From Atribacterota bacterium (GTDB taxonomy: Bacteria > Atribacterota > Phoenicimicrobiia > Phoenicimicrobiales > Stramentimicrobiaceae), in the NCBI GenBank assembly GCA_028696495.1, contig JAQVGY010000032.1:1-9191 (forward strand): DNA of 9,191 bases, in the 5' to 3' direction. Both the position numbers and the translations under genes were made by a program. The notes below the pieces were generated by a model, which did not search any database, was not told where the DNA came from, and saw nothing but the letters and a program-made list of their open reading frames with translations. Positions 1 through 6,059 of this stretch are shown here, piece after piece. Position 1 is the stretch's first letter. The number at the start of each line of letters is the position of its first letter.

Positions 1-1124
1 AGATGTTCCGGTATTCCCAGATGAACATTGAAATCCAAGAATAAACTTTGTCCCCCTCTTGAAAAGGCATTCTGTGAGCCGCTAAAAATAAGGTATTGCG
101 CCTCCTGTTTCATCTCCTCATAAGACATTCCCACCAGATATGGAGCATAGAAAATATTTAAATAGGCAATCCCCAGTGCCCCGGCATAATAGGCCTGCAT
201 AGAGGACAAAAAAGTATTGAGATGTCCTGTGAGGGTACGGGCATACTTCGCCGGAGATGAAGAGGTATCAAGGTTATCTAAATCTAAGCCAAACTTTTTT
301 ATATACTCCAGCGAGTGTCCGGAACAGTAAATACGCGGATATCCTAAATCATGAATATGTATTATACCTCTTAAGTGAGCATCAGCTACTTTCTGACTGA
401 ATACTTCCTGTAACATGTATTGTTTTATAGTATTTTCTGCTATAGCCAGGTTGATTGCCTCCGGATTATTGGTGGCAATATTACTATTTTCTTTAGTCTT
501 AGAAAGAAACAATCTTTCTAAATCATAGGTCGGCATACCTATAATTTTTTGCTTTAACCATTTCTTCTCATACCCACCGGTAAACAATTCATTATCAACC
601 AGTTCTCTGATTAAGGTAGTGGAAATATTATTAAAATTTAAATTTAAAACCTTTTCTTCCACCTTTTTGGCAATCTTTTGAGCAACCGGGGGAGGAATCT
701 GGGCTTCTTTCACCAGTGCCCTGACAATTCGGCTTCGCTCCCAGGGAGTTACTGTCTCTTCAGTGGAAGTAGATACCAGAAGGGACATCTCCGTAGTGTT
801 TTTATAAGTCTTTTCTTCACTTCTAACCAGCAGTTTTTTTCGCAGTTCATTCTTTTTATTTCGGTAAATAATATAGGCCTTGGCTACTTTGCTTAAGCTG
901 GATTCAATAAGCTGTTCTTCCACAATATCCTGAATTTCTTCCACAGAAGGGGTTCTCTTTTCAAATTTAACTTCCAGCCTGTATATTACATAATCTGTCA
1001 CCTTACGGGCTTGCAGCTCGTCTCTTTCTCCTACTGCTTCCATTGCGCTGATAATGGCATTATAAATCTTCTCCCTGTCAAAGGGAACCAGGTGACCTTC
1101 TCTTTTTTTTATGGTATCTACCAT
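1..1124 (-). CDS. nrdD: Anaerobic (class III) ribonucleoside-triphosphate reductase NrdD, 3' end beyond the window
   Basis: This enzyme reduces ribonucleoside triphosphates to deoxyribonucleotides by glycyl-radical chemistry in the cytoplasm. The frame is open from the ATG at 1124 to the window edge and gives 374 residues; the family is usually 600-700 or more. Residues about 3-97 form an ATP-cone (REGHLVPFDREKI; later PSVEEIQDIVEEQLIE), the allosteric dNTP/ATP sensor. Residues about 124-190 look like a second cone (TPWERSRIVRALVKEA; ISTTLIRELVDNEL). The reductase barrel begins near 220: IHIHDL (255-260), YCSGHSLEYIKKFGL (266-280), MQAYYAGALGIAYLNIFYAP (309-328), FSRGGQSLFLDFN (354-366). The thiyl-radical cysteine and the C-terminal zinc and glycyl-radical sites would lie outside the window. 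The start is supported by AAGGGG 7 nt upstream, inside the end of nrdR, which stops 4 nt before the ATG; the two genes are clearly co-transcribed. The activase gene nrdG may follow but cannot be seen. Family assignment is firm; subtype is less certain. Confidence 0.93.
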   Translation of the reverse strand, partial: MVDTIKKREGHLVPFDREKIYNAIISAMEAVGERDELQARKVTDYVIYRLEVKFEKRTPSVEEIQDIVEEQLIESSLSKVAKAYIIYRNKKNELRKKLLVRSEEKTYKNTTEMSLLVSTSTEETVTPWERSRIVRALVKEAQIPPPVAQKIAKKVEEKVLNLNFNNISTTLIRELVDNELFTGGYEKKWLKQKIIGMPTYDLERLFLSKTKENSNIATNNPEAINLAIAENTIKQYMLQEVFSQKVADAHLRGIIHIHDLGYPRIYCSGHSLEYIKKFGLDLDNLDTSSSPAKYARTLTGHLNTFLSSMQAYYAGALGIAYLNIFYAPYLVGMSYEEMKQEAQYLIFSGSQNAFSRGGQSLFLDFNVHLGIPEH

Positions 1125-1128
1125 AGTT

Positions 1129-1599
1129 CTACCCCTTAATCTTCTTTTTTGACACCTTGATTCGGTCTATCTCTTTTAAAAAACTTCCCACATCTTCAAA
1201 ATGGCGGTAAACAGAAGCAAATCTGACATAAGCCACTTCATCTAATTTTTTCAATCTATTGATGACCATCTGACCTATAACTTGGGCTTTTATCTCATTA
1301 CCACTACTCTGTTTCAATTTTTCTTCAATCTCATCCACCATCTGTTCAACCTGTAACATACTGATAGGTCTTTTCTCACAGGCCCGTAAAATACCCCTTT
1401 TAATCTTATCCCTGCTGAATGGTTCTCTGCGTTCATCCTTCTTAATTACCACTAAGGGCATCAACTCAATCCGCTCATGTGTGGTAAAACGTTTATTACA
1501 CTTTTTACAATATCTTCTTCGCCTTACCACCTGCCTGTCTTCCATAGTTCTCGATTCAATTACTCCGGTATCGTGGTAATTGCAAAAGGGACAATTCAT
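1129..1599 (-). CDS. nrdR: Transcriptional repressor NrdR
   Basis: NrdR is the zinc-ribbon/ATP-cone repressor of ribonucleotide reductase genes; it senses (d)ATP and binds paired NrdR boxes. The protein has 156 residues, typical for the family. The N-terminal zinc ribbon has Cys3, Cys6 (CPFC) and Cys31, Cys34 (CKKC), followed by FTTHERIE. The ATP-cone spans about residues 49-135 (VVIKKDERREPFSRDKIKRG; RFASVYRHF). I place the start at the ATG at 1599, because the family begins directly with M-x-CPFC and GGAG lies 6 nt upstream; an in-frame upstream start at 1629 would add ten atypical residues and lie ahead of the likely transcription start. It is the first gene after ftsZ and is followed 4 nt later by nrdD, its expected target. 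A promoter with an NrdR-box-like palindrome lies just upstream, so autoregulation is likely (inference). Confidence 0.97.
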   Translation of the reverse strand: MNCPFCNYHDTGVIESRTMEDRQVVRRRRYCKKCNKRFTTHERIELMPLVVIKKDERREPFSRDKIKRGILRACEKRPISMLQVEQMVDEIEEKLKQSSGNEIKAQVIGQMVINRLKKLDEVAYVRFASVYRHFEDVGSFLKEIDRIKVSKKKIKG

Positions 1600-1604
1600 A
1601 ATAA

Positions 1605-1620
1605 TCTCCATATTTAGGGC
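1605..1620. promoter_or_regulatory. Weak candidate second NrdR box
   Basis: The 16 bases match the published NrdR-box consensus (ACACWATATATWGTGT) at about 10 of 16 positions, centred on CATATTTAG. They lie 16 bp from the better box at 1637-1652, which is the spacing and helical phase usual for paired NrdR boxes. The site would cover the start of the nrdR message and its ribosome-binding region. The sequence is AT-rich, so a chance match is quite possible; the spacing is the main argument. Confidence 0.25.
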
Positions 1621-1628
1621 TATAATCA

Positions 1629-1657
1629 ATAGTAAGACACTAAATATACAATGTCAA
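1629..1657 (-). promoter_or_regulatory. Sigma-70/SigA-type promoter of nrdR-nrdD
   Basis: Read on the minus strand, a perfect -35 element TTGACA (1657-1652) is followed by a 17-bp spacer and a -10 element TACTAT (1634-1629). Transcription would start near 1622, leaving a leader of about 20 nt before the nrdR ATG at 1599, with GGAG correctly placed. It lies between the ftsZ 3' hairpin and nrdR, so nrdR-nrdD can be expressed apart from the division genes. The call rests on sequence match and position only. Confidence 0.7.
1636..1655. promoter_or_regulatory. NrdR-box-like operator overlapping the nrdR promoter
   Basis: This is an imperfect palindrome with GACA at one end and TGTC at the other and an AATAT core. 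The 16-mer at 1637-1652 begins ACACTA and matches the NrdR-box consensus ACACWATATATWGTGT at 12 of 16 positions; read from the other strand, TATATTTAGTGT matches 11 of 12 in its half. It lies in the promoter spacer and overlaps the -35 hexamer, an ideal place for repression of nrdR-nrdD by NrdR. Family knowledge (NrdR binds upstream of nrd genes) and position support the call; binding itself is inferred. Confidence 0.5.
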
Positions 1658-1715
1658 GCTCTTTATTCATTCTTGAACAAATTTTATTTGAAGAAAATTG
1701 GAGGAAAATTTGAAG

Positions 1716-1743
1716 AGTTCAGGGGAGCATTCTCCCCTGAACT
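1716..1743 (-). terminator. Perfect 12-bp hairpin just after ftsZ, probable transcript end
   Basis: Arms 1716-1727 and 1732-1743 pair perfectly (12 bp, 7 of them G-C) around a 4-nt loop, starting 2 nt past the ftsZ stop codon. On the transcribed strand the hairpin is followed by a pyrimidine-rich stretch (CTTCAAATTTTCCTCC), not an unbroken U run. It may therefore be a weak or leaky intrinsic terminator, or a 3'-end stabilising structure. Its position between ftsZ and the nrdR promoter fits the end of the division operon. Confidence 0.6.
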
Positions 1744-1745
1744 TA

Positions 1746-2858
1746 TTATCTGTTTTTACGCAAAAAAGTTGGTATCTCTAAATCATCATAATTATAATCA
1801 TTAACATTTTCCTGGGGCAAAACTCTTTCAATTTCAATCACTTTTTCTTGAGACTTTGCCGGCTCGCTAATAACCTCTCTCAGCTGCTCTTCTTCTGTAC
1901 CGGGAGCCTCTTCAAATCCTGTAGCAATAACGGTTATCCTGATATCTTCTCCCAGGGACTCATTTATTACTGCTCCAAAGATAATATTGGCATCCGGATT
2001 GGCAGCTTCCTGAATTATTTCAGCAGCTTGATTCACTTCAAATAGAGTCATATTTTTACCACCGGAAATATTAAACAATATACCTCTGGCATCAGTTATT
2101 TTAGTCCCTAACAGGGAACTGTTTACTGCATTGTAAGCAGCTTCAGCGGCACGGTTCTCTCCTGAAGACCTGCCAATTCCCATGATGGCAGTACCGGCAT
2201 TTTCCATAATCATCTTTACATCGGCAAAGTCAACATTAATCAATCCGGGCTCGACCACGATTTCGGATATTCCCTTAATACCGTGTAACAAGATTTCATC
2301 GGCTACCTTAAAGGCATCTAAAACAGGAGTGTCTTGAGCAATAATCTGCAATAATCGGTCATTTGGTATCACAATCAGGGTATCTACATATTCTTTTAAT
2401 AATTTAATACCCTCCTCAGCCTGTTTTTTCCTTCTGATGCCTTCAAAGGAAAAAGGCATGGTAACTACTGCTACTGTCAATGCCCCCAACTCTTTGGAAA
2501 TCTGAGCGATAATTGGACTGCCCCCGGTACCGGTACCGCCGCCCATTCCGGCTGTTATAAATACCATATCGGCTCCTTCTAAAACTTTACTAATCTTATC
2601 CCGGTCTTCTTCTACCGCTCTTTTTCCTATTTCGGGATTGGAACCACTGCCCAAACCCATGGTTATGCGAGTACCAACTTGAATCTTCTGTTCAGCATTA
2701 GATAGTGCTAATACCTGGGCATCTGTGTTGGCAGAAATATGTTTTACTCCATTTATCCCTTCTTCAATCATTCTATTTACAGCATTTCCTCCGCCACCAC
2801 CCACACCAATTATTTTAATATCAACAAATGATCCAATTTTTTCTGGTACAGTATTCAA
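1746..2858 (-). CDS. ftsZ: Cell division protein FtsZ
   Basis: FtsZ is the tubulin-like GTPase that polymerises into the Z ring at midcell and recruits the divisome. The product is full length at 370 residues. Visible motifs: GVGGGGGNAVNRM (18-30), the nucleotide signature GGGTGTGGSP (106-115), IPNDRLL (164-170) and the T7 catalytic loop NVDFADVK (208-215). After the GTPase core (to about 316) comes a short acidic linker of roughly 40 residues, then the conserved tail DDLEIPTFLRKNR (358-370), the docking peptide for FtsA and other partners. The start codon is TTG at 2858: AAAGGAGG lies 7 nt upstream and residue 10 onward aligns with the family N-terminus, so this non-ATG start looks genuine. 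It follows ftsA by 70 nt; its basic C-terminal tail matches an FtsA that is intact in the same operon. Confidence 0.98.
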   Translation of the reverse strand: MNTVPEKIGSFVDIKIIGVGGGGGNAVNRMIEEGINGVKHISANTDAQVLALSNAEQKIQVGTRITMGLGSGSNPEIGKRAVEEDRDKISKVLEGADMVFITAGMGGGTGTGGSPIIAQISKELGALTVAVVTMPFSFEGIRRKKQAEEGIKLLKEYVDTLIVIPNDRLLQIIAQDTPVLDAFKVADEILLHGIKGISEIVVEPGLINVDFADVKMIMENAGTAIMGIGRSSGENRAAEAAYNAVNSSLLGTKITDARGILFNISGGKNMTLFEVNQAAEIIQEAANPDANIIFGAVINESLGEDIRITVIATGFEEAPGTEEEQLREVISEPAKSQEKVIEIERVLPQENVNDYNYDDLEIPTFLRKNR

Positions 2859-2865
2859 GTCTAAT

Positions 2866-2873
2866 CCTCCTTT
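2866..2873 (-). promoter_or_regulatory. Strong ribosome-binding site of ftsZ that fixes a TTG start
   Basis: The minus strand reads AAAGGAGG here, nearly full complementarity to the 16S rRNA tail, and is followed after 7 nt by TTG at 2858. No ATG or GTG at usable spacing competes. A strong site paired with a weak initiation codon is the reason for accepting the TTG start. Confidence 0.75.
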
Positions 2874-2882
2874 CCTGATTTC

Positions 2883-2910
2883 AGTATATTTTAAAACTTA
2901 TCCCTGTCTT
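2883..2910 (-). promoter_or_regulatory. Possible weak promoter between ftsA and ftsZ
   Basis: On the minus strand AAGACA (2910-2905; 4 of 6 to the -35 consensus) is followed by 16 bp and TATACT (2888-2883; 5 of 6 to the -10 consensus). It would start transcription about 20 nt before ftsZ. Extra promoters for ftsZ inside dcw clusters are well known, but in AT-rich DNA such matches arise often, so confidence is low. Confidence 0.25.
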
Positions 2911-2928
2911 TATATTCTTTACCTGACA

Positions 2929-4161
2929 TTAAAAGAAATCTCTTAACCAATTAACTGCCTTTTGAAAAACTGAGGCACTTTTCTTTCTCCTTGTTCTCCT
3001 CGAAGTAGCTGCTGTTGCCTGTTCCAGAGAGTAATCAAGCAGCCCCATTACGGTTGAAAATCTTGGCTCATTAATCAGGTCATTCAGTTCACCCTGATAA
3101 TTTGGCTGACCTATATGAACATTTCTTTCAAATACTTTACTTGCTAAATCAGCAATACCGGGTAATAGGGCACAACCCCCTGTTAAAACTACACCCTGAG
3201 TAATATTGTTAAGGTAATTGGATCTTTCTGCCTCCTCCTTGATTAAGCTCAATATTTCATGGACTCTTGGTTCAATAATATCTGCCAGATACTTCTTGGC
3301 AACTCTTTCTTTTACTGATTTTTTTTCTCTTACTATCTCAACTACATCATCGGGGGAAACATAATTCTCCATCACATTACCATATTTAATCTTTAGCCTT
3401 TCCGCTTCCTCAATGGAAATCTTTAGACCTATAGCAAGGTCATTGGTAATTTGGTTTCCACCTAAGGGAAGTATAGAGGAATAGGCAATATTATCATTTA
3501 TAAATATGGAAATATCTGAGGAGCCGGCACCCATATCTATAAGAAGTACCCCTAATTCTTTCTCAGTTCTATTCAAAATAGCATTTCCGCAGGATAAATT
3601 ACCAAAGATTAGTTCATCTACTTCAATATCAGCCATCTCCATACATTTTAATAAATTTTGAATAGCAGTAATAGAGCCGGTAACTATATGTACCTTTCCT
3701 TCCAATCGTGAGCCGCTCATTCCTAAGGGGTCTGATATTCCCTTCTGTCCATCCAGAATAAATTCACGTGGTAAAACATGGATTAATTCTCTCTCAGGGG
3801 CAATAACACCTGCCTTGGCGGCTTCGATTACTTTTTCAATATCTTCTTCAGTTATTTCAGGGTGCTCTTTGGAGATAGCTATTACCCCCTGGCTGTTAAA
3901 TGAAGTAATATGGCTCCCATTCACAGCTACAACGGCAGAATCCAATTGCACTCCCGCCATCCGTTCTGCATTGTTCACCGATTCCCTGACTGCATCTACC
4001 GCCTGTTCTAAATCAATAATTATGCCTCTTTTTATGCCCTTAGAAGGGACAGAGCCTACTCCAACAATATCAATGGTATTATCATCCCTCAATTCTGCTA
4101 TAAGTGTATTAGTTTTACTGGTTCCGATATCTAAACCTGCTAATAATATCTCACCTTTCAT
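2929..4161 (-). CDS. ftsA: Cell division protein FtsA
   Basis: FtsA is the actin-like ATPase that ties FtsZ filaments to the membrane and recruits later divisome proteins. From the ATG at 4161 the protein has 410 residues, normal for the family. The actin-fold nucleotide motifs are LDIGTSK (10-16), LLIDMGAGSSDISIF (206-220) and VVLTGGCALLPGI (324-336). The FtsA-specific 1C/SHS2 domain lies at about 84-165. A basic stretch (SRRTRRKKS, 387-395) leads to a C-terminal amphipathic helix (FQKAVNWLRDFF, 399-410), the expected membrane-targeting sequence. AGGAGG 6 nt upstream supports this start. The frame stays open to an ATG at 4275, which would add 38 residues, but the family starts just before the LDIGT motif and that ATG has only a poor ribosome site. 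ftsZ follows after 70 nt. Confidence 0.97.
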   Translation of the reverse strand: MKGEILLAGLDIGTSKTNTLIAELRDDNTIDIVGVGSVPSKGIKRGIIIDLEQAVDAVRESVNNAERMAGVQLDSAVVAVNGSHITSFNSQGVIAISKEHPEITEEDIEKVIEAAKAGVIAPERELIHVLPREFILDGQKGISDPLGMSGSRLEGKVHIVTGSITAIQNLLKCMEMADIEVDELIFGNLSCGNAILNRTEKELGVLLIDMGAGSSDISIFINDNIAYSSILPLGGNQITNDLAIGLKISIEEAERLKIKYGNVMENYVSPDDVVEIVREKKSVKERVAKKYLADIIEPRVHEILSLIKEEAERSNYLNNITQGVVLTGGCALLPGIADLASKVFERNVHIGQPNYQGELNDLINEPRFSTVMGLLDYSLEQATAATSRRTRRKKSASVFQKAVNWLRDFF

Positions 4162-4344
4162 AAATATCCTCCTATCTGCTAAATCAAGCCATTCTTCCTT
4201 TTTTAACAATAGCCAGGTATTTTTACTGTCTTTTATTCTTATTTTAATCGATGCTGGCTTTTTTATATAAACCATCTCTAAAGATAATATATTTTATTGA
4301 TTCTAATAATTTAAAATACTCTCTTAATATGTCAGGGTTGCCCT
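4162..4344. other. AT-rich spacer between ftsQ and ftsA
   Basis: This 183-nt gap is the longest between genes of the division cluster here. It holds the ftsA ribosome site at its left end, a small AGGG/CCCT inverted repeat (4334-4344) right after the ftsQ stop, and a stretch from 4275 that is open in frame with ftsA (38 codons, many Lys and Ile). I see no convincing promoter hexamer pair and no recognisable gene. It may hold an untranslated leader or a short unrecognised peptide. Confidence 0.5.
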
Positions 4345-5154
4345 TTAATCTTTTAGTATAATCAACAACCTTTCCTTGTATTTCATGTTTATTTCCTGTA
4401 AGGGTATCTGTTCTGCAGCTACTTTCTGCAGTGCTGATTCCAGCAGATACCATTCATTGATTAACTGTTCACCATTTTCTATTCTGACTTTTATCTTATT
4501 GTTGTTATGAAATAAAAGGTATTCCTCTTCAGAGATAATCTCAATCTTATAAAATTGGTCTGGGAACAGATTATTCAGACCATGGATTATTCTCTGTGTT
4601 TCTTTGTATGCCTGGTCTTCAATCATCTCACCCGGCTTCCTGGAACCAACATCAAGGCCGGTTATAATATATTGTTTAAAATCACTATTAAACTGGTCAA
4701 AGGTGGTCAAAATTACCCCTTCTGCAGTAACCAGATAATAAAGATTATTACTATAAAGAAGGGCCCCCGGTTTCCGTTCCTCAATCTTGATATTTAGCTG
4801 TTTGGGGTATATTTTTTTCATAGTGACATCTTTAACCCAGGGGTTATGGGAGAGTTTTTTAGTGGCTCTCTCTATATCAAAATGAAAAATATTAACAGGT
4901 TCATTTAATTCTGACTGAGCTAAAATAGTTTCACTATCTAAATAATTATTGCCATTAATAGTAACCTTCTTTATATCAAACCAGGAGGAGGTAAAAACAA
5001 AATAAAAAATATTCCAGCCTAAAAATCCTATAATAATGTAAAATAGCAAAACTCTGAATAAATTGTATTCTTTACTACCTTCTTTCCTATCCTCATCTGC
5101 CATTTCTACTTCATTATCATAATTATCTATAACCCGGTAACCCGACAAAGTCAA
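4345..5154 (-). CDS. ftsQ: Cell division protein FtsQ/DivIB
   Basis: FtsQ/DivIB is a bitopic inner-membrane protein that links early and late divisome components by binding FtsL/DivIC (FtsB). The product has 269 residues from the TTG at 5154. In that numbering there is a charged cytoplasmic N-terminus, one membrane helix at about 33-54 (LFRVLLFYIIIGFLGWNIFY), and an extracytoplasmic POTRA domain at about 58-127 (WFDIKKVTINGNNYL; NPWVKDVTMKKIYPKQLNIKIEERKPGALL). A beta-rich FtsQ domain follows to the end (INMKYKERLLIILKD). The start is uncertain: TTG at 5154 has GGAG at 5-nt spacing but overlaps murB by 32 nt, and the GGAG also encodes MurB residues; ATG at 5103 (252 residues) avoids the overlap but has no clear ribosome site. 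Sequence is poorly conserved in this family, so context, topology and POTRA support the call. Confidence 0.9.
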   Translation of the reverse strand: MTLSGYRVIDNYDNEVEMADEDRKEGSKEYNLFRVLLFYIIIGFLGWNIFYFVFTSSWFDIKKVTINGNNYLDSETILAQSELNEPVNIFHFDIERATKKLSHNPWVKDVTMKKIYPKQLNIKIEERKPGALLYSNNLYYLVTAEGVILTTFDQFNSDFKQYIITGLDVGSRKPGEMIEDQAYKETQRIIHGLNNLFPDQFYKIEIISEEEYLLFHNNNKIKVRIENGEQLINEWYLLESALQKVAAEQIPLQEINMKYKERLLIILKD

Positions 5155-6058
5155 TCTCTCTCTCCAGTCTTATGCCAAAGGCTTTCTCTACTATATTTTC
5201 AATCTTTTCAATTAATTGCAGTATATCACCGGCAGTAGCCTGACCTCGGTTAATAATAAAATTGGCATGTTTGGTAGATACCTGGGCATCCCCTAAAACT
5301 AACCCCTTTGCACCTGCCTTCTCAATCAAATAGCCTGCCGATTTCTCTTCAGGATTCTTAAAAACACAACCGGCTGTTAAAAAGTTGACCGGCTGACTTT
5401 TTTTTCTCTGCTCATAAACATTCTTTATTTTTAATAATATATTTTCCCTATCTGAGGTAGAAAGGATTAGACTGGCACCTAATATGACAAATTTTTCGCA
5501 CCCAAGGTCGATACCACGGTAATGGAAAGAAAACTGTTCCTTTTTAAGTGTCTTAATATAACCACTGCCGTAATCAAAAAGGGAAATCTCATTAACAATT
5601 TCAGATAAAGATTCACTACCAAAACTGGCATTGTTGATAATTGCCCCGCCTAAAGTGCCGGGTATATGTGCAGCAAATTCCAGTCCACTGAGCTCTTTTT
5701 CTGTTGCCTTTTTCACCAGAGCCGGCAAGAGGATACCTGCCCCTGCTTTTACCATTTTAGCAGAATATTCAACTTTGTCGATAGTGCGGACAATTTTAAT
5801 AACCAGACCTTTAATACCTTCATCAGGTACCCAGATATTAGTACCATTACCTATAATATATATGGGCAAACTATGATTTAAAGCAAAGGATAATACCTCT
5901 TTTAATTGGTCCTGATGGGAGGGGATACAAAAAAAATCGGCATTACCACCGATTTTCCATGATGTATGGCATTTCATAGGCACATCTGGTTTGATTTCCC
6001 TTTCCAGACTACAACTGATTATATCTCTCCAGATCTGGTTTTTATTATACATTGGCAA
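5123..6058 (-). CDS. murB: UDP-N-acetylenolpyruvoylglucosamine reductase MurB
   Basis: MurB is the cytoplasmic flavoenzyme that reduces UDP-GlcNAc-enolpyruvate to UDP-MurNAc with NADPH, supplying MurC. The protein has 311 residues, the size of the short (type II) family. FAD-binding motifs: TSWKIGGNADFF (32-43), IGNGTNIWVPDEGIKG (69-84), GLEFAAHIPGTLGGAIINNA (125-144). Active-site candidates by family alignment: Arg181 (HYRGID), the proton donor in AGCVFKNP at 231, and Glu301 (LEREIDFVG). The usual catalytic serine in GS-x-FKNP is cysteine here (codon 5368-5366), a natural variant in part of the family. Start: TTG at 6058 with AAGGA 5 nt upstream, or ATG at 6052 with 11-nt spacing; they differ by two residues. 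It begins 1 nt after the murC stop and runs into ftsQ, so it is tightly coupled to both. Confidence 0.96.
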   Translation of the reverse strand: MPMYNKNQIWRDIISCSLEREIKPDVPMKCHTSWKIGGNADFFCIPSHQDQLKEVLSFALNHSLPIYIIGNGTNIWVPDEGIKGLVIKIVRTIDKVEYSAKMVKAGAGILLPALVKKATEKELSGLEFAAHIPGTLGGAIINNASFGSESLSEIVNEISLFDYGSGYIKTLKKEQFSFHYRGIDLGCEKFVILGASLILSTSDRENILLKIKNVYEQRKKSQPVNFLTAGCVFKNPEEKSAGYLIEKAGAKGLVLGDAQVSTKHANFIINRGQATAGDILQLIEKIENIVEKAFGIRLEREIDFVGLPGYR

Positions 6059-6059
6059 T

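Noticed and set aside
678..896. Plus-strand ORF of 72 codons
   Set aside because: It is antisense to nrdD, whose minus-strand frame is open and matches a known family along its whole length; the ORF has no ribosome site or recognisable domain.
1580..1804. Plus-strand ORF across the nrdR start, the ftsZ hairpin and the ftsZ end
   Set aside because: It crosses the regulatory region and a perfect hairpin, is antisense to two firm genes, and its product shows no family features.
2725..2946. Plus-strand ORF with a proline run over the ftsZ start
   Set aside because: The proline run is the antisense of the FtsZ glycine loop (GGGGG), so it is a codon mirror and not a gene.
3815..4270. Plus-strand ORF of 151 codons, the longest on that strand
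   Set aside because: It lies antisense to the ftsA N-terminal half and its upstream spacer. It reads as a low-complexity, Ser/Ile/Pro-rich mirror of ftsA codons, with no homology I recognise.
4244..4453. Minus-strand ORF of 69 codons spanning the end of ftsQ and the spacer
   Set aside because: It overlaps the ftsQ C-terminus in another frame, has no clear ribosome site and no recognisable domain; FtsQ itself ends normally.
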